From: Caprella mutica | Taxonomy: Eukaryota > Arthropoda > Malacostraca > Amphipoda > Caprellidae | DNA: 64,000 nt | Reading direction: 5' to 3' | NCBI GenBank assembly: GCA_947561585.1 | Contig: CANNZV010001822.1 | Span: 1-64,000, forward strand | Shown: positions 12,033-21,700 of the stretch, in pieces | How positions within the stretch are numbered: position 1 is the stretch's first letter | How the letters are laid out: each line of letters starts with the position of its first letter | The notes under the pieces: generated by a model | Databases searched by the model: none | What the model was told of the DNA's origin: nothing | What the model saw: only the letters and a program-made list of their open reading frames with translations | Made by a program: the position numbers and the translations under genes

Positions 12033-12729
12033 CTTGAGTAAAGTGGTCTGATAATCTATATATTTTAAAACTAGTTGCTGTACCTATAGGTAGGGTTACA
12101 CAGCCAAATTCGGTTCTTTAATTTCTAATTGTGACCCTATTAAGAGAGTCTCAAAATCATTCTGAAATTAGTTTAGCTATATACTGAATTGTTGTACATC
12201 ATAATTTAAGCTCAATTTATGATAGGTTCTATACATTTCACGAGTGCCTTGATGTTTCTGAGATAAGAGACCGCAGTTAGTTAAAGTGCCGCAATTTACC
12301 TACTTGACCCTAGTTTTCTATGACTGGGAGAACTCCATCCAGGGAGGTAGTCGGAGGAGAACAACGTCCAGGGATTTAGCAGGGTGAGAACACTTCAACC
12401 AGAGGTGAGCCTTTTGATATATTATACTTTCTTGGTATTTAATTAAAGTCTACATTATGAGTGTATAATGAACAAAATTATGAGGATTAGCTAGAAAAAT
12501 CCATTGCATTTATTAGAGCTAAATTTATACTGCATCTGAAGATTTATAATTAGTTTAACATTTTATATAAATAATTTACCTATATGAAAGAATTCTCAGT
12601 TAATAATTCTTTTCATTTCTTTATTAATATATGGTTTTCTATATTTTATGAATCTACTTTCAGATCTTGATGAAGAATTGATGAAGTAGATCAACGTCAT
12701 CAACTATCGGAGTCCTCTTCAATTCCTTT

Positions 12730-13046
12730 GAATGGTTCAGGAACAATTATGCTAGGTCAAAGTAAGTATTTGAAAATATTAGATGATTTTTAAATATGTA
12801 TTTGCAATATGATTAGCTCTTACTTTTTCATATGCTTTTAGGGATTCCAGACATGAAAAGAATATCGAAGCTGTCGCTATCTCATCACAAAAGGAAAAAG
12901 AGTAAGTGATGTTATTGATAATGTATATGAACGATACTGTGAATTTCTATTCAATATATATTAATATACGAATCCCTTATTTCAGGAATTGGCAACCTAC
13001 AGTCGTGGAAGAAAGTGACGAGAATTCAAATTGTACTTCTAAATAA
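12730..13046 (+). pseudogene. Spliced-gene-like segment carried in C element
   Basis: Three segments keep one reading frame across two introns with standard borders. Segment one ends at 12761 before GTAAGT; segment two is 12842-12901 (60 bp, after TTTTAG, before GTAAGT); segment three is 12986-13046 (after TTTCAG) and ends in TAA. The joined frame reads WFRNNYARSK, then DSRHEKNIEAVAISSQKEKE, then NWQPTVVEESDENSNCTSK. Segment one meets stops upstream, so any 5' end is lost or elsewhere. The family was not recognised. The copy at 38290-38690 keeps the same structure. It could be a captured host gene piece or a relic of the element's own gene. Confidence 0.5.
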
Positions 13047-13649
13047 TAAATCTAAAACTTAAATGTTTATATTTCGTTTTCAATTTGACCTTGGTAATTC
13101 TATTAACATATTTCAATATCAGTGCCTATGAGTAAGATGAATTGCACTAAAATATGGTTTAGAAGATAAAGGCTTTATCATTAATTCATTATTCATTAAG
13201 TTATAGTACAATTGCAGCATATCAAAGATTTATCAACTTTTGTAATCTAGCCTGGTTAATTAATTACGTAAAGTTATTTATGTCATCTAACTACTTATTT
13301 ATAAACTGACCTGATGAGATTACTTATTCAATCTAATCTATTAATTTACCACTGATAACCATATATCAATTCATCGGATCGAAAACATTTCAAAAAGCAA
13401 GGATAGGTCTAGGTGATCAATTATTTTTTAAAATTAAAATAGTATGCATATCACAGAAGCAAAAGTAGAGAATAAATGAACATGTTAGATTTGGTCCTAG
13501 AAAATAAATAGTCTAATCTAATTGATACCGGGACCTAACTCGAGATTATAATTTAATAGAGTAAATATAGTGACTGAAAAAGTCTTGTAAAAAGTCTGGC
13601 TACTGCTAACCAGACCGATATTTCAACCTACACTATAATAGTTGATATA

Positions 13650-13990
13650 CATTTACTTAGTTTACAAGTAGTTGATATAACCAACACGAGAAGATGATAT
13701 AACCTACACGAGTAGTTGATGTAACCTAACCGAGTAGTTGATATAACCTACATGAGTAGTTGATATCACCTATACGAGTAGTTAATGTAACCTACACGAG
13801 TAGTTGGTATAACCTACACGAGTAGTTGGTATAACCTACATAAGCAGTTGGTATAACCTACACGAGTAGTTGGTATAACCTACACGAGTAGTTGGTATAA
13901 CCTACACGAGTAGTTGGTATAACACATAGGAGTGATTGGAGAAACATACACAAGTAGTTGATGTAACCTTGTTCTGTAGTTGTTTTAACC
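13650..13990 (+). repeat. 21-bp minisatellite (GTAGTTGGTATAACCTACACGA)
   Basis: About 14 units, near perfect in the middle and diverging to both sides. The other copy (37180-37700) has more units, so the array length differs between element copies. Confidence 0.9.
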
Positions 13991-14223
13991 ATTACATATA
14001 ATTGGTTCAACCATCACGAGCAGTTTTGACTATCACAGGTAGTTGTTGTGACCATCGGGAATTAAAAATAATCAACTCACATATGTGTTGTTTTAACCAA
14101 CGTCAATTTAACTCATTTTAAATAGTACCTGCAACTCACCACGTAGGTAGGCGCACAGATAAACCATAAAATTTAGTCAAAACAAATCAAATATGATTTG
14201 ATTCAACTAATCCTTTCTCTGTG

Positions 14224-14579
14224 TGTGGGAGCTGGCTTCTTGGACCATACTGAGGAGATTTTTGAAGAACTGAACATTATGAAATTGGAAAGCATCTTCT
14301 TCTGTAATCTGGGAACCTATCTGTATAATTGTGTTAATGTTGGGAATTTTGATAGTGATCTTCAGTATTATATATGTAGTTAATCACACTAACCAGCATA
14401 GCTATTCAACGCGCAATAACTCTCAAATTACTTTACCTCGATATTCTAAAACTAAGTCTCAGTCATCTATTTATTATGTAGGTTGTAAATTTTGGAATCA
14501 GATTGATCTTGGCATTAGGGAAGCAGAGTCATTAATTGCATTCAAATTAAAACTTAAAAAGTCATTATTAGACTCTTAA
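14224..14579 (+). pseudogene. LINE ORF C-terminal remainder
   Basis: Continuation of the reverse transcriptase ORF after the inserted C element. The first frame reads GFLDHTEEIFEELNI. A shift near 14370 moves to a second frame containing YSTRNNSQITLPRYSK and CKFWNQI, typical of Jockey/CR1-group C termini. It stops at 14577-14579, about 220 bp before the A-rich tail. Confidence 0.8.
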
Positions 14580-15130
14580 CATTGTTAATAATCGTGCATG
14601 TCTGTCTTGTAAGCTAATATTAGTAATGTGATTTTTTTTAAATTTAATTTTAGGTTGCCCTCGAAGCTCTTCGCTTATGTGGGCCTCAATGTTCCCTATA
14701 GTAGCAGTAGAATTAAGTGTTGATTTTTATGGAATTGGTAGTGACCCTGACTCCAATTCCTCATTATAAAGGGTATATTGTGTTCAATAAATAAAAATAA
14801 AATAAACTATGAGAGTTAAAAGTTACTTTTTTGAGAATTTTAACGTATGTTGAAACAACTATGACAGAGTGTATTGTAGTAACTCACAAAGACTGTTAAT
14901 CCAATGTATCTGGTGTATGAATTAACTTACTATGAGAGTTGACTCTACTTTGTTTAAGTTTAGGAATGATTCAAAACGACTGTTATGTTTTAATCGACGT
15001 CAATTTAACTACTTTTAAGTAGTAGGTACCTGCAACTAGCCAGTCGCCACGTAGGTAGGGGCAAAATAAACCATTCCTATAGGTCAAAACGAATCAAATT
15101 TAATTTGATTTAACTATTCTTTTCTCTGTG

Positions 15131-15513
15131 GGTAAAAAAGTATGATAAACAAAGCATAATTGCCTCAGTAGATTTGAACAAGGTTTTCTGATTATTTAAG
15201 AGGTAGGTATAGCTTACAATTTATCTTTTTAAAAGTAATTTAGATATATTTTTTGTGCAGTTGTAACGATAGTATTTAAATTTTAATATGCATTTTTAAT
15301 ATTAACCTCCTAGCCACCTTTCATTGCAAATAACCACTTTGGCTAAAATTAGCCACGTCTGGCAACCCTGCATCATTGTACAAACCCTAGGCTCTTACAT
15401 CTGTTTAAATCATTATGATTTATGCATAATCTGGGAATTTTAAAGTTTAATTTTATAATGAAGAGTCTCCTTAATGTTATCACAAAGATCTGTAAGAAGT
15501 AGGTTATTCTATA
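15131..15513. other. Flank between nest and pogo element
   Basis: Bases 15131-15290 are the right portion of the W-type element. From about 15291 to 15513 the sequence is unassigned and ends in the TA target of the pogo insertion. No gene. Confidence 0.5.
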
Positions 15514-15869
15514 GGGTATCGTGGGGCAACGCGCCCATGTGGGGTAAAAGGCCTCCCCCTGTTTATTCATATACTATGTGTAATAACTTTGTGCGCGCGC
15601 ATGACAACATTGTATGTGACCACAGCGTCTCAGTGTGCCACAAGACTTTGACGAGTGGGGTTGTTGAGGTAAGTTTTATCTATATGTTGGTTTTTACTCA
15701 TAAAAAGTACTTTTCAAACAAATTTAATATCATTTTTTCACTTAAATAAACAAACTGACAGATACATATTGCCTGAATAATATAAATAGAGTATATTAGG
15801 AATGTTTTGATGTATTGACAGATGTTAAGAATGCTCACATGAAATTTTATCTGGATAAAAACTCTCTGA

Positions 15870-15945
15870 TGCTTGTTGGGGCAATGAGCCCAGTAGCTAT
15901 GCGGGGCAATGGGCCTAGTGGGGCCCATTGCCCCAGCAGTTAAAT
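15870..15945. repeat. Left subterminal repeats of pogo element
   Basis: GGGGCAATGAGCCC, GGGGCAATGGGCC and its inverse GGCCCATTGCCCC lie in close succession, just before the transposase ORF. They are candidate transposase-binding sites. Confidence 0.75.
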
Positions 15946-15990
15946 TATTGTTTCAAACTTGTATATTAGCTCTCCTATTCCAGATTCAAA

Positions 15991-17865
15991 ATGGTTCGTA
16001 ACTATAAACGAAAGTCGGACAAAATGCAGTATACTGCAAGTGATTTACAAGAGGCCTTGGCAGAAATAAGAAGTGGTGAATCTGTGAGAGGAACCAGCAA
16101 ACGATTCAAAATATCAGCCAAGACTCTTCGGCGACACAGAGACAACAAAGTAAAAAGTCCTGGTACGCCACGTTTAGGACGTTATAACAACGCCCTCAGT
16201 AATGAATTAGAACTGGCTATTGTAGTTTGTATTAAAGACATGGAGAGGCGCATGTTCGGACTGAATACAAAAGATATTAGGAAATTGGCCTTTGACGTTG
16301 CAGAACAATCAAATTCTCCGCATCCTTTTAACAGAGAAACTAGAATGGCTGGTCTGGATTGGATGAATTCATTCATGAAAAGGCATCATTTGAGCGTAAG
16401 AATTCCCCAAGCCACTAGTTTAGCTCGAGTTGTTGGTTTCAATAAGCCTAAAGTTGACCAGTTTTTCTTAATTTATGCAGAAATACTGCAGAAACATGAT
16501 TTTTCAGCTAATAATATCTGGAATATGGATGAAACGGGTGTCACAACAGTTCAAAATCCAACTAAAGTTGTAACTACTAGAGGAAAGAAGCAAGTTGGAA
16601 AGATTACTAGTGGCGAGAGAGGAGAGCTAGTCACTGTAATTTGCTGCATGAATGCCAGTGGTAATTTTCTACCTCCAATGTTCATTTTTCCCAGGAAAAA
16701 CATGAGGGAAACTTTGATGAATGGTGCACCACCTCAATCAATCGGGGATGTAAGTGACTCAGGGTGGACTGATGGAGATCTCTTCATAAAATGGCTAAGA
16801 CACTTTGTGAAGTTAACAAACAGCACAAAGAACTCGCCCAATCTCATTGTGCTTGATGGACATCATAGTCATAAAACACTGGATGCTGTTAATTTCTGCC
16901 GTGAAAATGGTATCGAACTTTTGACATTACCGCCCCATTCATCTCATAAGATGCAACCTCTTGATTGCTCTTATTTCAAATCATTGAAATCAGCCTACAA
17001 TTCTAGTGCCGACAATTGGATGCTTAGCAATCCTGGCAAGAGAATGTCCATTTATGATGTTGCTGGAATATGTGGTAAAGCTTTTTTGAGAACAGCAGTG
17101 GCAGAAAAAGCTGTGAACGGTTTCCATGTCACTGGTATTTGGCCTTATAATAAAGACATCTTTATGAATGAACAGTTCATAGCAACTGACTTGACAGATG
17201 CTCCAGACCCCTATGAGCCTTCCACGAGCAGTGAACGAAGACCTCTACCAGAGGAGAATTCCACGAGCAGTGAACGAAGACCTCTACCAGAGGAGCCTTC
17301 CACGAGCAGTGAACGAAGACCTCTACCAGAGGAGCCTTCCACGAGCAGTGAACGAAGACCTCTACCAGAGGAGCCTTCCACGAGCAGTGGACGACAACCT
17401 CTTGCTTTGCGTAACCTTCAAAATCTTCAATCTAATTCAGAGAACTCAAATGCAGATGAGAGCATCAACACTCAGGATATTTCGAATGAAACATCTGAAA
17501 CTATTGTAAGGCAAATAATGGTTGTCCCTAAGTGTGTCAATGAGAGGAAAAGGACGAGACGATGTGAAAGTGCCTCTCATCTTACGTCAACCCCTTCAAA
17601 GCAGATATTGGAAGAAAAGAAGCAAGAGAAAGATAACAAAGCAGAGAGAATGAAAAAGAAGAAGGCTACTCGTCAATTGAAAATAGTTTACTCGAATGAC
17701 AGTTCAGAAGATGAAGAATGGCCTTGTCTTGTTTGTGGTGAACCATTTGCCAACAGTCGGTCACGAGAAAAATGGATCCAATGTGTTTCATGTTTGAAAT
17801 GGGCACATGAAGAGTGTACTTCGGGGGATCGTGGATATGTTTGCCAAAACTGCGATAGTGAATGA
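15991..17865 (+). CDS. Pogo-family transposase with C-terminal zinc finger
   Basis: 624 aa, intact. Residues about 1-55 form a psq-type helix-turn-helix (SGESVRGTSKRFKISAKTL); about 65-150 a CENP-B-type helix-turn-helix (DWMNSFMKRHHLSVR); about 160-370 a DDE nuclease core with Asp in NIWNMDETGV (about 179), Asp in LIVLDGHHSHK (about 289) and the late Asp in SSHKMQPLDCSYFK (about 324). Residues about 410-470 are five 13-aa repeats (EPSTSSERRPLPE). A lysine-rich segment precedes a C-terminal PHD-like finger (about 575-624) with WPCLVCGEPF, WIQCVSCLKWAHEEC and YVCQNC. It should bind the inverted ends and catalyse cut-and-paste movement into TA. The start was chosen as the first ATG, directly before the helix-turn-helix. 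Confidence 0.95.
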   Translation: MVRNYKRKSDKMQYTASDLQEALAEIRSGESVRGTSKRFKISAKTLRRHRDNKVKSPGTPRLGRYNNALSNELELAIVVCIKDMERRMFGLNTKDIRKLAFDVAEQSNSPHPFNRETRMAGLDWMNSFMKRHHLSVRIPQATSLARVVGFNKPKVDQFFLIYAEILQKHDFSANNIWNMDETGVTTVQNPTKVVTTRGKKQVGKITSGERGELVTVICCMNASGNFLPPMFIFPRKNMRETLMNGAPPQSIGDVSDSGWTDGDLFIKWLRHFVKLTNSTKNSPNLIVLDGHHSHKTLDAVNFCRENGIELLTLPPHSSHKMQPLDCSYFKSLKSAYNSSADNWMLSNPGKRMSIYDVAGICGKAFLRTAVAEKAVNGFHVTGIWPYNKDIFMNEQFIATDLTDAPDPYEPSTSSERRPLPEENSTSSERRPLPEEPSTSSERRPLPEEPSTSSERRPLPEEPSTSSGRQPLALRNLQNLQSNSENSNADESINTQDISNETSETIVRQIMVVPKCVNERKRTRRCESASHLTSTPSKQILEEKKQEKDNKAERMKKKKATRQLKIVYSNDSSEDEEWPCLVCGEPFANSRSREKWIQCVSCLKWAHEECTSGDRGYVCQNCDSE

Positions 17866-18264
17866 ACTTCATTAAAATAATTCTGAAGGAATATTATTTA
17901 CAAGTGTCATTTATTTTCAGCTTAATTAGCTATAACATTTTATTTTTTATATGGTAATTATTGTTTATTTTTGTTTACAAACCAAAGGAAATGTGATATA
18001 TAATGTTAATTTACTAAAGGAATTGTGATATTATAATCCTATTTTTAGTCTTTATTTTGTATTATTGAAAGGAATTTATACTTCTATGTTATATATGGTA
18101 ATTATTATTTATTTTTGTTTATAAAACTAAAGGAAATGTGATTTATTATGTTAATTTACTAAAGAAGTTGTGATATTATCCTATTTCAGTCTTCATTTTG
18201 TATTATTAAAAAGGAATTTATACTTCTATGTTGATTTACTTCCCTTTTAGATGAATAAAATAGG

Positions 18265-18345
18265 AGTGGGGTAAAGGGCCCATGGGTAGGCTTCTTGCCC
18301 CAAGTGAATAGGCCCATTGCCCCAAGGCAGGGGCAATGGGCCTCA
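18265..18345. repeat. Right subterminal repeats of pogo element
   Basis: GGGGTAAAGGGCCC, GGCCCATTGCCCC and GGGGCAATGGGCC, mirroring the left side. The bases between the transposase stop and this block (17866-18264) are AT-rich, with a duplicated segment built on AAAGGAATTTATACTTC. Confidence 0.75.
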
Positions 18346-18789
18346 TTTATATTTTTCAGAAAAACTCATATATCTCAATTAATAATTTGAATATTTCAAC
18401 AAAACCTGTTCAGAATGTAGTCAGCTATTAGGGGAACATTTCTAGACTATCAAAATAATTTAAAGAGTAGCTATTCCATTTTTATAGGTTATTGAAAAAA
18501 AGGGGGGCGCGTTGCCCCACACTACCCTACTGCCTAGCTCATTAAAAAGGTTAAGCAGGTAAATTCATATATAAAGTTCTGAGTGTGTCAATGAGCTACA
18601 CCATCACAAAAATTTCATTTATATTATTTTCAAATAAGAGTAAATAAATATCAGATCTCTTATATGCTTATTAAATAGAATGGATAAGAATAATTCCAGC
18701 ACAGTTAAACTTTACAATCCATTGTGTCCTAACCTACATCATCAACGATGTTATATTATAATTAACTTTCACTCTTTTATATTAACTCT

Positions 18790-21700
18790 TCACTCTTTTA
18801 TATTAACTCTTAAACGACTAAATCTCGATCTGTCATTTAAATCTAAATTTTGTCTAAGAGCTATTTTTTGTCTTTGTTTCTCCTTCAGTTGCTCAATATA
18901 CTTCAATTCTTTGATTGCCATAGCCCTACATCTCTCATCTTTGGAATTGGTTTTGAATTCACCAACCTGAAAGATGAAATTCCTTTCTTAAATGAAATAT
19001 GCTTGTATTAGTTCAATAATGATATTTCAATGAAAAGTGCTTGTATTTATAAAATAAGTTTAAAGAAATTATGATCACAAACCTTTCCATCTTTCGAACC
19101 CATCAGGCCAAAATCACACTCTTCTTTAATTTTCAATTGTGCATGATCCAATTTTGATATTTCATCTTTCATTTTATCAATTCCGAAACTGGTGACAAGT
19201 TGGTCGAATTTTCGAGCGAAGTGGTCGTACAGTTTATAATCGGGCGAAAGCTTTTTCTTCAAAATGGATAGGGTTTGGTTATCCAGTTTTGGAACTGCGG
19301 CTGAAACCTGGAAATTAACGTTGAATGAATACCTAAAAGAAGCTATGATTGTAAAAAGTTTTTAACATTTTTCGATATTTAGAAATAAGTTAACATTCAA
19401 ATTATCTGAATGAGAAAATAAAATTAAATAAAATTTCTTAACTTGCATTTCAATACTGTTTTGATTCATTTCAATATTTTAGAATACCCCTGTATTCAAA
19501 GTAATTTAAAAGCAATAAACGAATTTCAACTCACATCTTTTTTCCTCGCATTAAACTTAAGAGTGACGACATCATCATAATCTGCACATAGAAGATGTCG
19601 TAATAGAACCAGAGACTCTGCCATTCGTTCAGTTACCATCACAAGATGGAAAGTTTTATCTGCTTCTTGAATCTGTTAAAATGTATAGAAAAATCAATTT
19701 AAATTGAATACAACAAACTCTAATAATAATTTCCAATGAAATTTTCTGTTAATCACAATTTTATCTATTTCGGTTTGATTTTCAAACTGTTCAGGAGGTA
19801 GTCCAAAGTCCCATATCATTTGATTCATGCTAACGTGTCTAATTTCGCGTCCTTCGTTCACTCCGACAGTCTTAATGTATTTTTCCAATGTTTTCTTTGA
19901 TTCACGCTGTTAGAAAAGTAGAGTATAATGAACAGTAAAAGATTGCATGATAAGAAAAAGATAATTTGTCAAGTTATAAATTCCACAAATGGGATAATAA
20001 AGGAACACTGTAAAAATAGTTTCACAGACGCTTTTATTTACTAAAATGATTTTATATTTATAGTCTGGTTGTGATGAAAAAATCAGTATAACTCCATTAT
20101 CCTTTATCCATATTGTGAAATTTATTCCTACTGCCTTTACAGAGTTGTATGAATTTGTGGGAATTTTTAGTTGTGGAGAGTTCAATAAAACCATAGTCGT
20201 GAGCTCAGTGAGGTAGACGTAAAAAGTAGACCCGATGTCAGAGAATGAATGTTTTGATAAGAGTCAGAATAACAAGGAGTTAACTGAAGAATTAACGAAA
20301 GAATATTCGTCAAATTTTGAGCATCCGGCTAATTTTTAGAATGTATATTTTAGAAGATATTTTGAATGATTTGTAAATTCTTTAGAGTGGACAAAGGCTT
20401 TTAAATGTAATGGCCACAAATTTTAGATAAGTGATTTGTCAAATACATTTTTTAAAACTAATGAATGTTAAAATTGTACAATTCAACTGCATGAACTGTG
20501 TGGTAACTTATAACCATTATTCTCCACTTCATTACCGCCATATCAGTGTAGTCAAAGAGTGAGATGAATTGATCAACAGGATCACGCACTATCGTCACAA
20601 ATGTTGTAGATTTTGGTAGCAAACTTGATCTCATCTGAAATCAAACAATCAACTATTATTAATATTTTTGTTCTGCATTATTCTACAAAAAGAATTCAAA
20701 GTCATGATTTGTGTGTTCTGGAATAAAGAATGATATTCATTTGCTGTAGATCTTGCATTAGCAAAATAAAAATCTATATTTTTTATAAAAGAAGCATAAT
20801 TATATGTCTATAGAACTCAGCACTTACATAAGATATGTTCCACTTTCCATGCATTGCTAGAATATCGAAGCCCATCCTGTTCTCAAACGGAGCATCGATG
20901 AAAGCCTTCTGAATGTATTTTGTACCGTCACCAAAATAATTATTACTGCTAGGTAAGGCGAACAGAAGATCATACCTTTCCCCGTATCTGAACAGAATAT
21001 TCTGTAATAATATTACAAATATTAATAGTGTTATAAATGTAGTGCAATATTAATTACATTTCTAACAACAGCTGTTCAACCTTGTCTACATAAAAAATGT
21101 GTATTTGTTATTGAAGGTGAATTTTAAAGTAATCTATGTTAGATGATTTTAGAATTTACACAAATTGAAAGTTTGAACTACTCGAAGAAAGAAATGACTC
21201 ATTTGAAATTCTTGTGCCAAATTTATTGAATCTTTATAAAATAAATTGAATGTGTTCCCTTACTTGTATTGTAGACGAAGCACACTTATGTGCCTTCAAA
21301 AAAGCCACTTTGGTCTTTGGAGAGCATTTGTCTTGATTGGTCCTCAACCAATCTGGCGTGGAGACCTCAACAAATCTATTATAATGAGGTCATGTAAATA
21401 ATAAAAATTAATGTAAAAATGATTTTATAAATACAGTTCTAGTCATAGAACATTTCAAAACTTTCATTTAGATAGCTTATTCATACGTAGTACTGAGGCA
21501 AACAATCCATTTTTCGGAATCACAATGATACAAATACGTAATTTTGTCTCTTCGATGAATAAGGATTATTCTAATTTCCGAAATTAAAATGCATAGGTTC
21601 AACTGGTTATAAATGGATGAATTCTCTCTCTCTCTCTCTATGCACGGAAGGAGGAAGTAACTGTTAACCAGCCAACCTTTCCAAATTCCACTTTCTGATA

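Larger units (their letters stand above)
10856..14223 (+). mobile_element. 'C' family element, nested copy
   Basis: Bounded by CACAGAGAAAAAAG and CCTTTCTCTGTG. It is the same family as 36956-40505 (inverted there, alignable almost throughout). In order it contains about 110-bp tandem repeats (11040-11450), an embedded MITE (11868-12032), splice-bounded open segments (about 12730-13046) and a 21-bp minisatellite (13650-13990). No transposase. It interrupts the LINE reverse transcriptase. Confidence 0.85.
9553..14805 (+). mobile_element. Jockey/CR1-group LINE, 5'-truncated, split by a C element
   Basis: Plus-strand reverse transcriptase begins right at the 5' junction (ASLFNEYFSSIGSRIG) and runs to 10855. 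It resumes at 14224 with GFLDHTEEIFEELNI and ends in an A-rich tail (AATAAATAAAAATAAAAT, about 14788-14805). 5' truncation plus an A-rich tail fits target-primed reverse transcription. It inserted into the outer C element; C-family sequence resumes at 14806. Confidence 0.88.
9346..15130 (+). mobile_element. 'C' family element, outer copy (interrupted)
   Basis: Starts CACAGAGAGAAAAAAGT and ends TTCTTTTCTCTGTG. The outer segments, 9346-9553 and 14806-15130, match the two ends of the better preserved copies at 10856-14223 and 36956-40505. A LINE sits in the middle (9553-14805). No transposase; non-autonomous. Confidence 0.8.
8840..15295 (+). mobile_element. Array-element relative ('W' type), split by nested insertions
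   Basis: Bases 8990-9340 and 15131-15290 align in order with 53690-54142 (shared CAAATAATTG, CATACAATTACTA and AGCATAATTGC blocks; both sides end near GTTGTAACGATAG). Here one clear word remains (ACCATCGCATGGTACATT near 8972), preceded by degenerate ACCACATG units. The two halves are separated by the element at 9346-15130. Confidence 0.7.
15514..18527 (+). mobile_element. Complete pogo-like DNA transposon
   Basis: Terminal inverted repeats start GGGTATCGTGGGGCAACGCG on the left and GGGTAGTGTGGGGCAACGCG on the right strand, flanked by TA on both sides (15512-15513, 18528-18529). It is 3.0 kb with one intact transposase ORF. Subterminal GGGGCAATGGGCC-type repeats lie at 15877-15938 and 18268-18341. 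The intact ORF and matching ends suggest fairly recent activity. Confidence 0.93.

Noticed and set aside
13650..13990. CRISPR-like spacing in the 21-bp array
   Set aside because: Units are contiguous with no unique spacers and lie in a eukaryotic transposon; a minisatellite.
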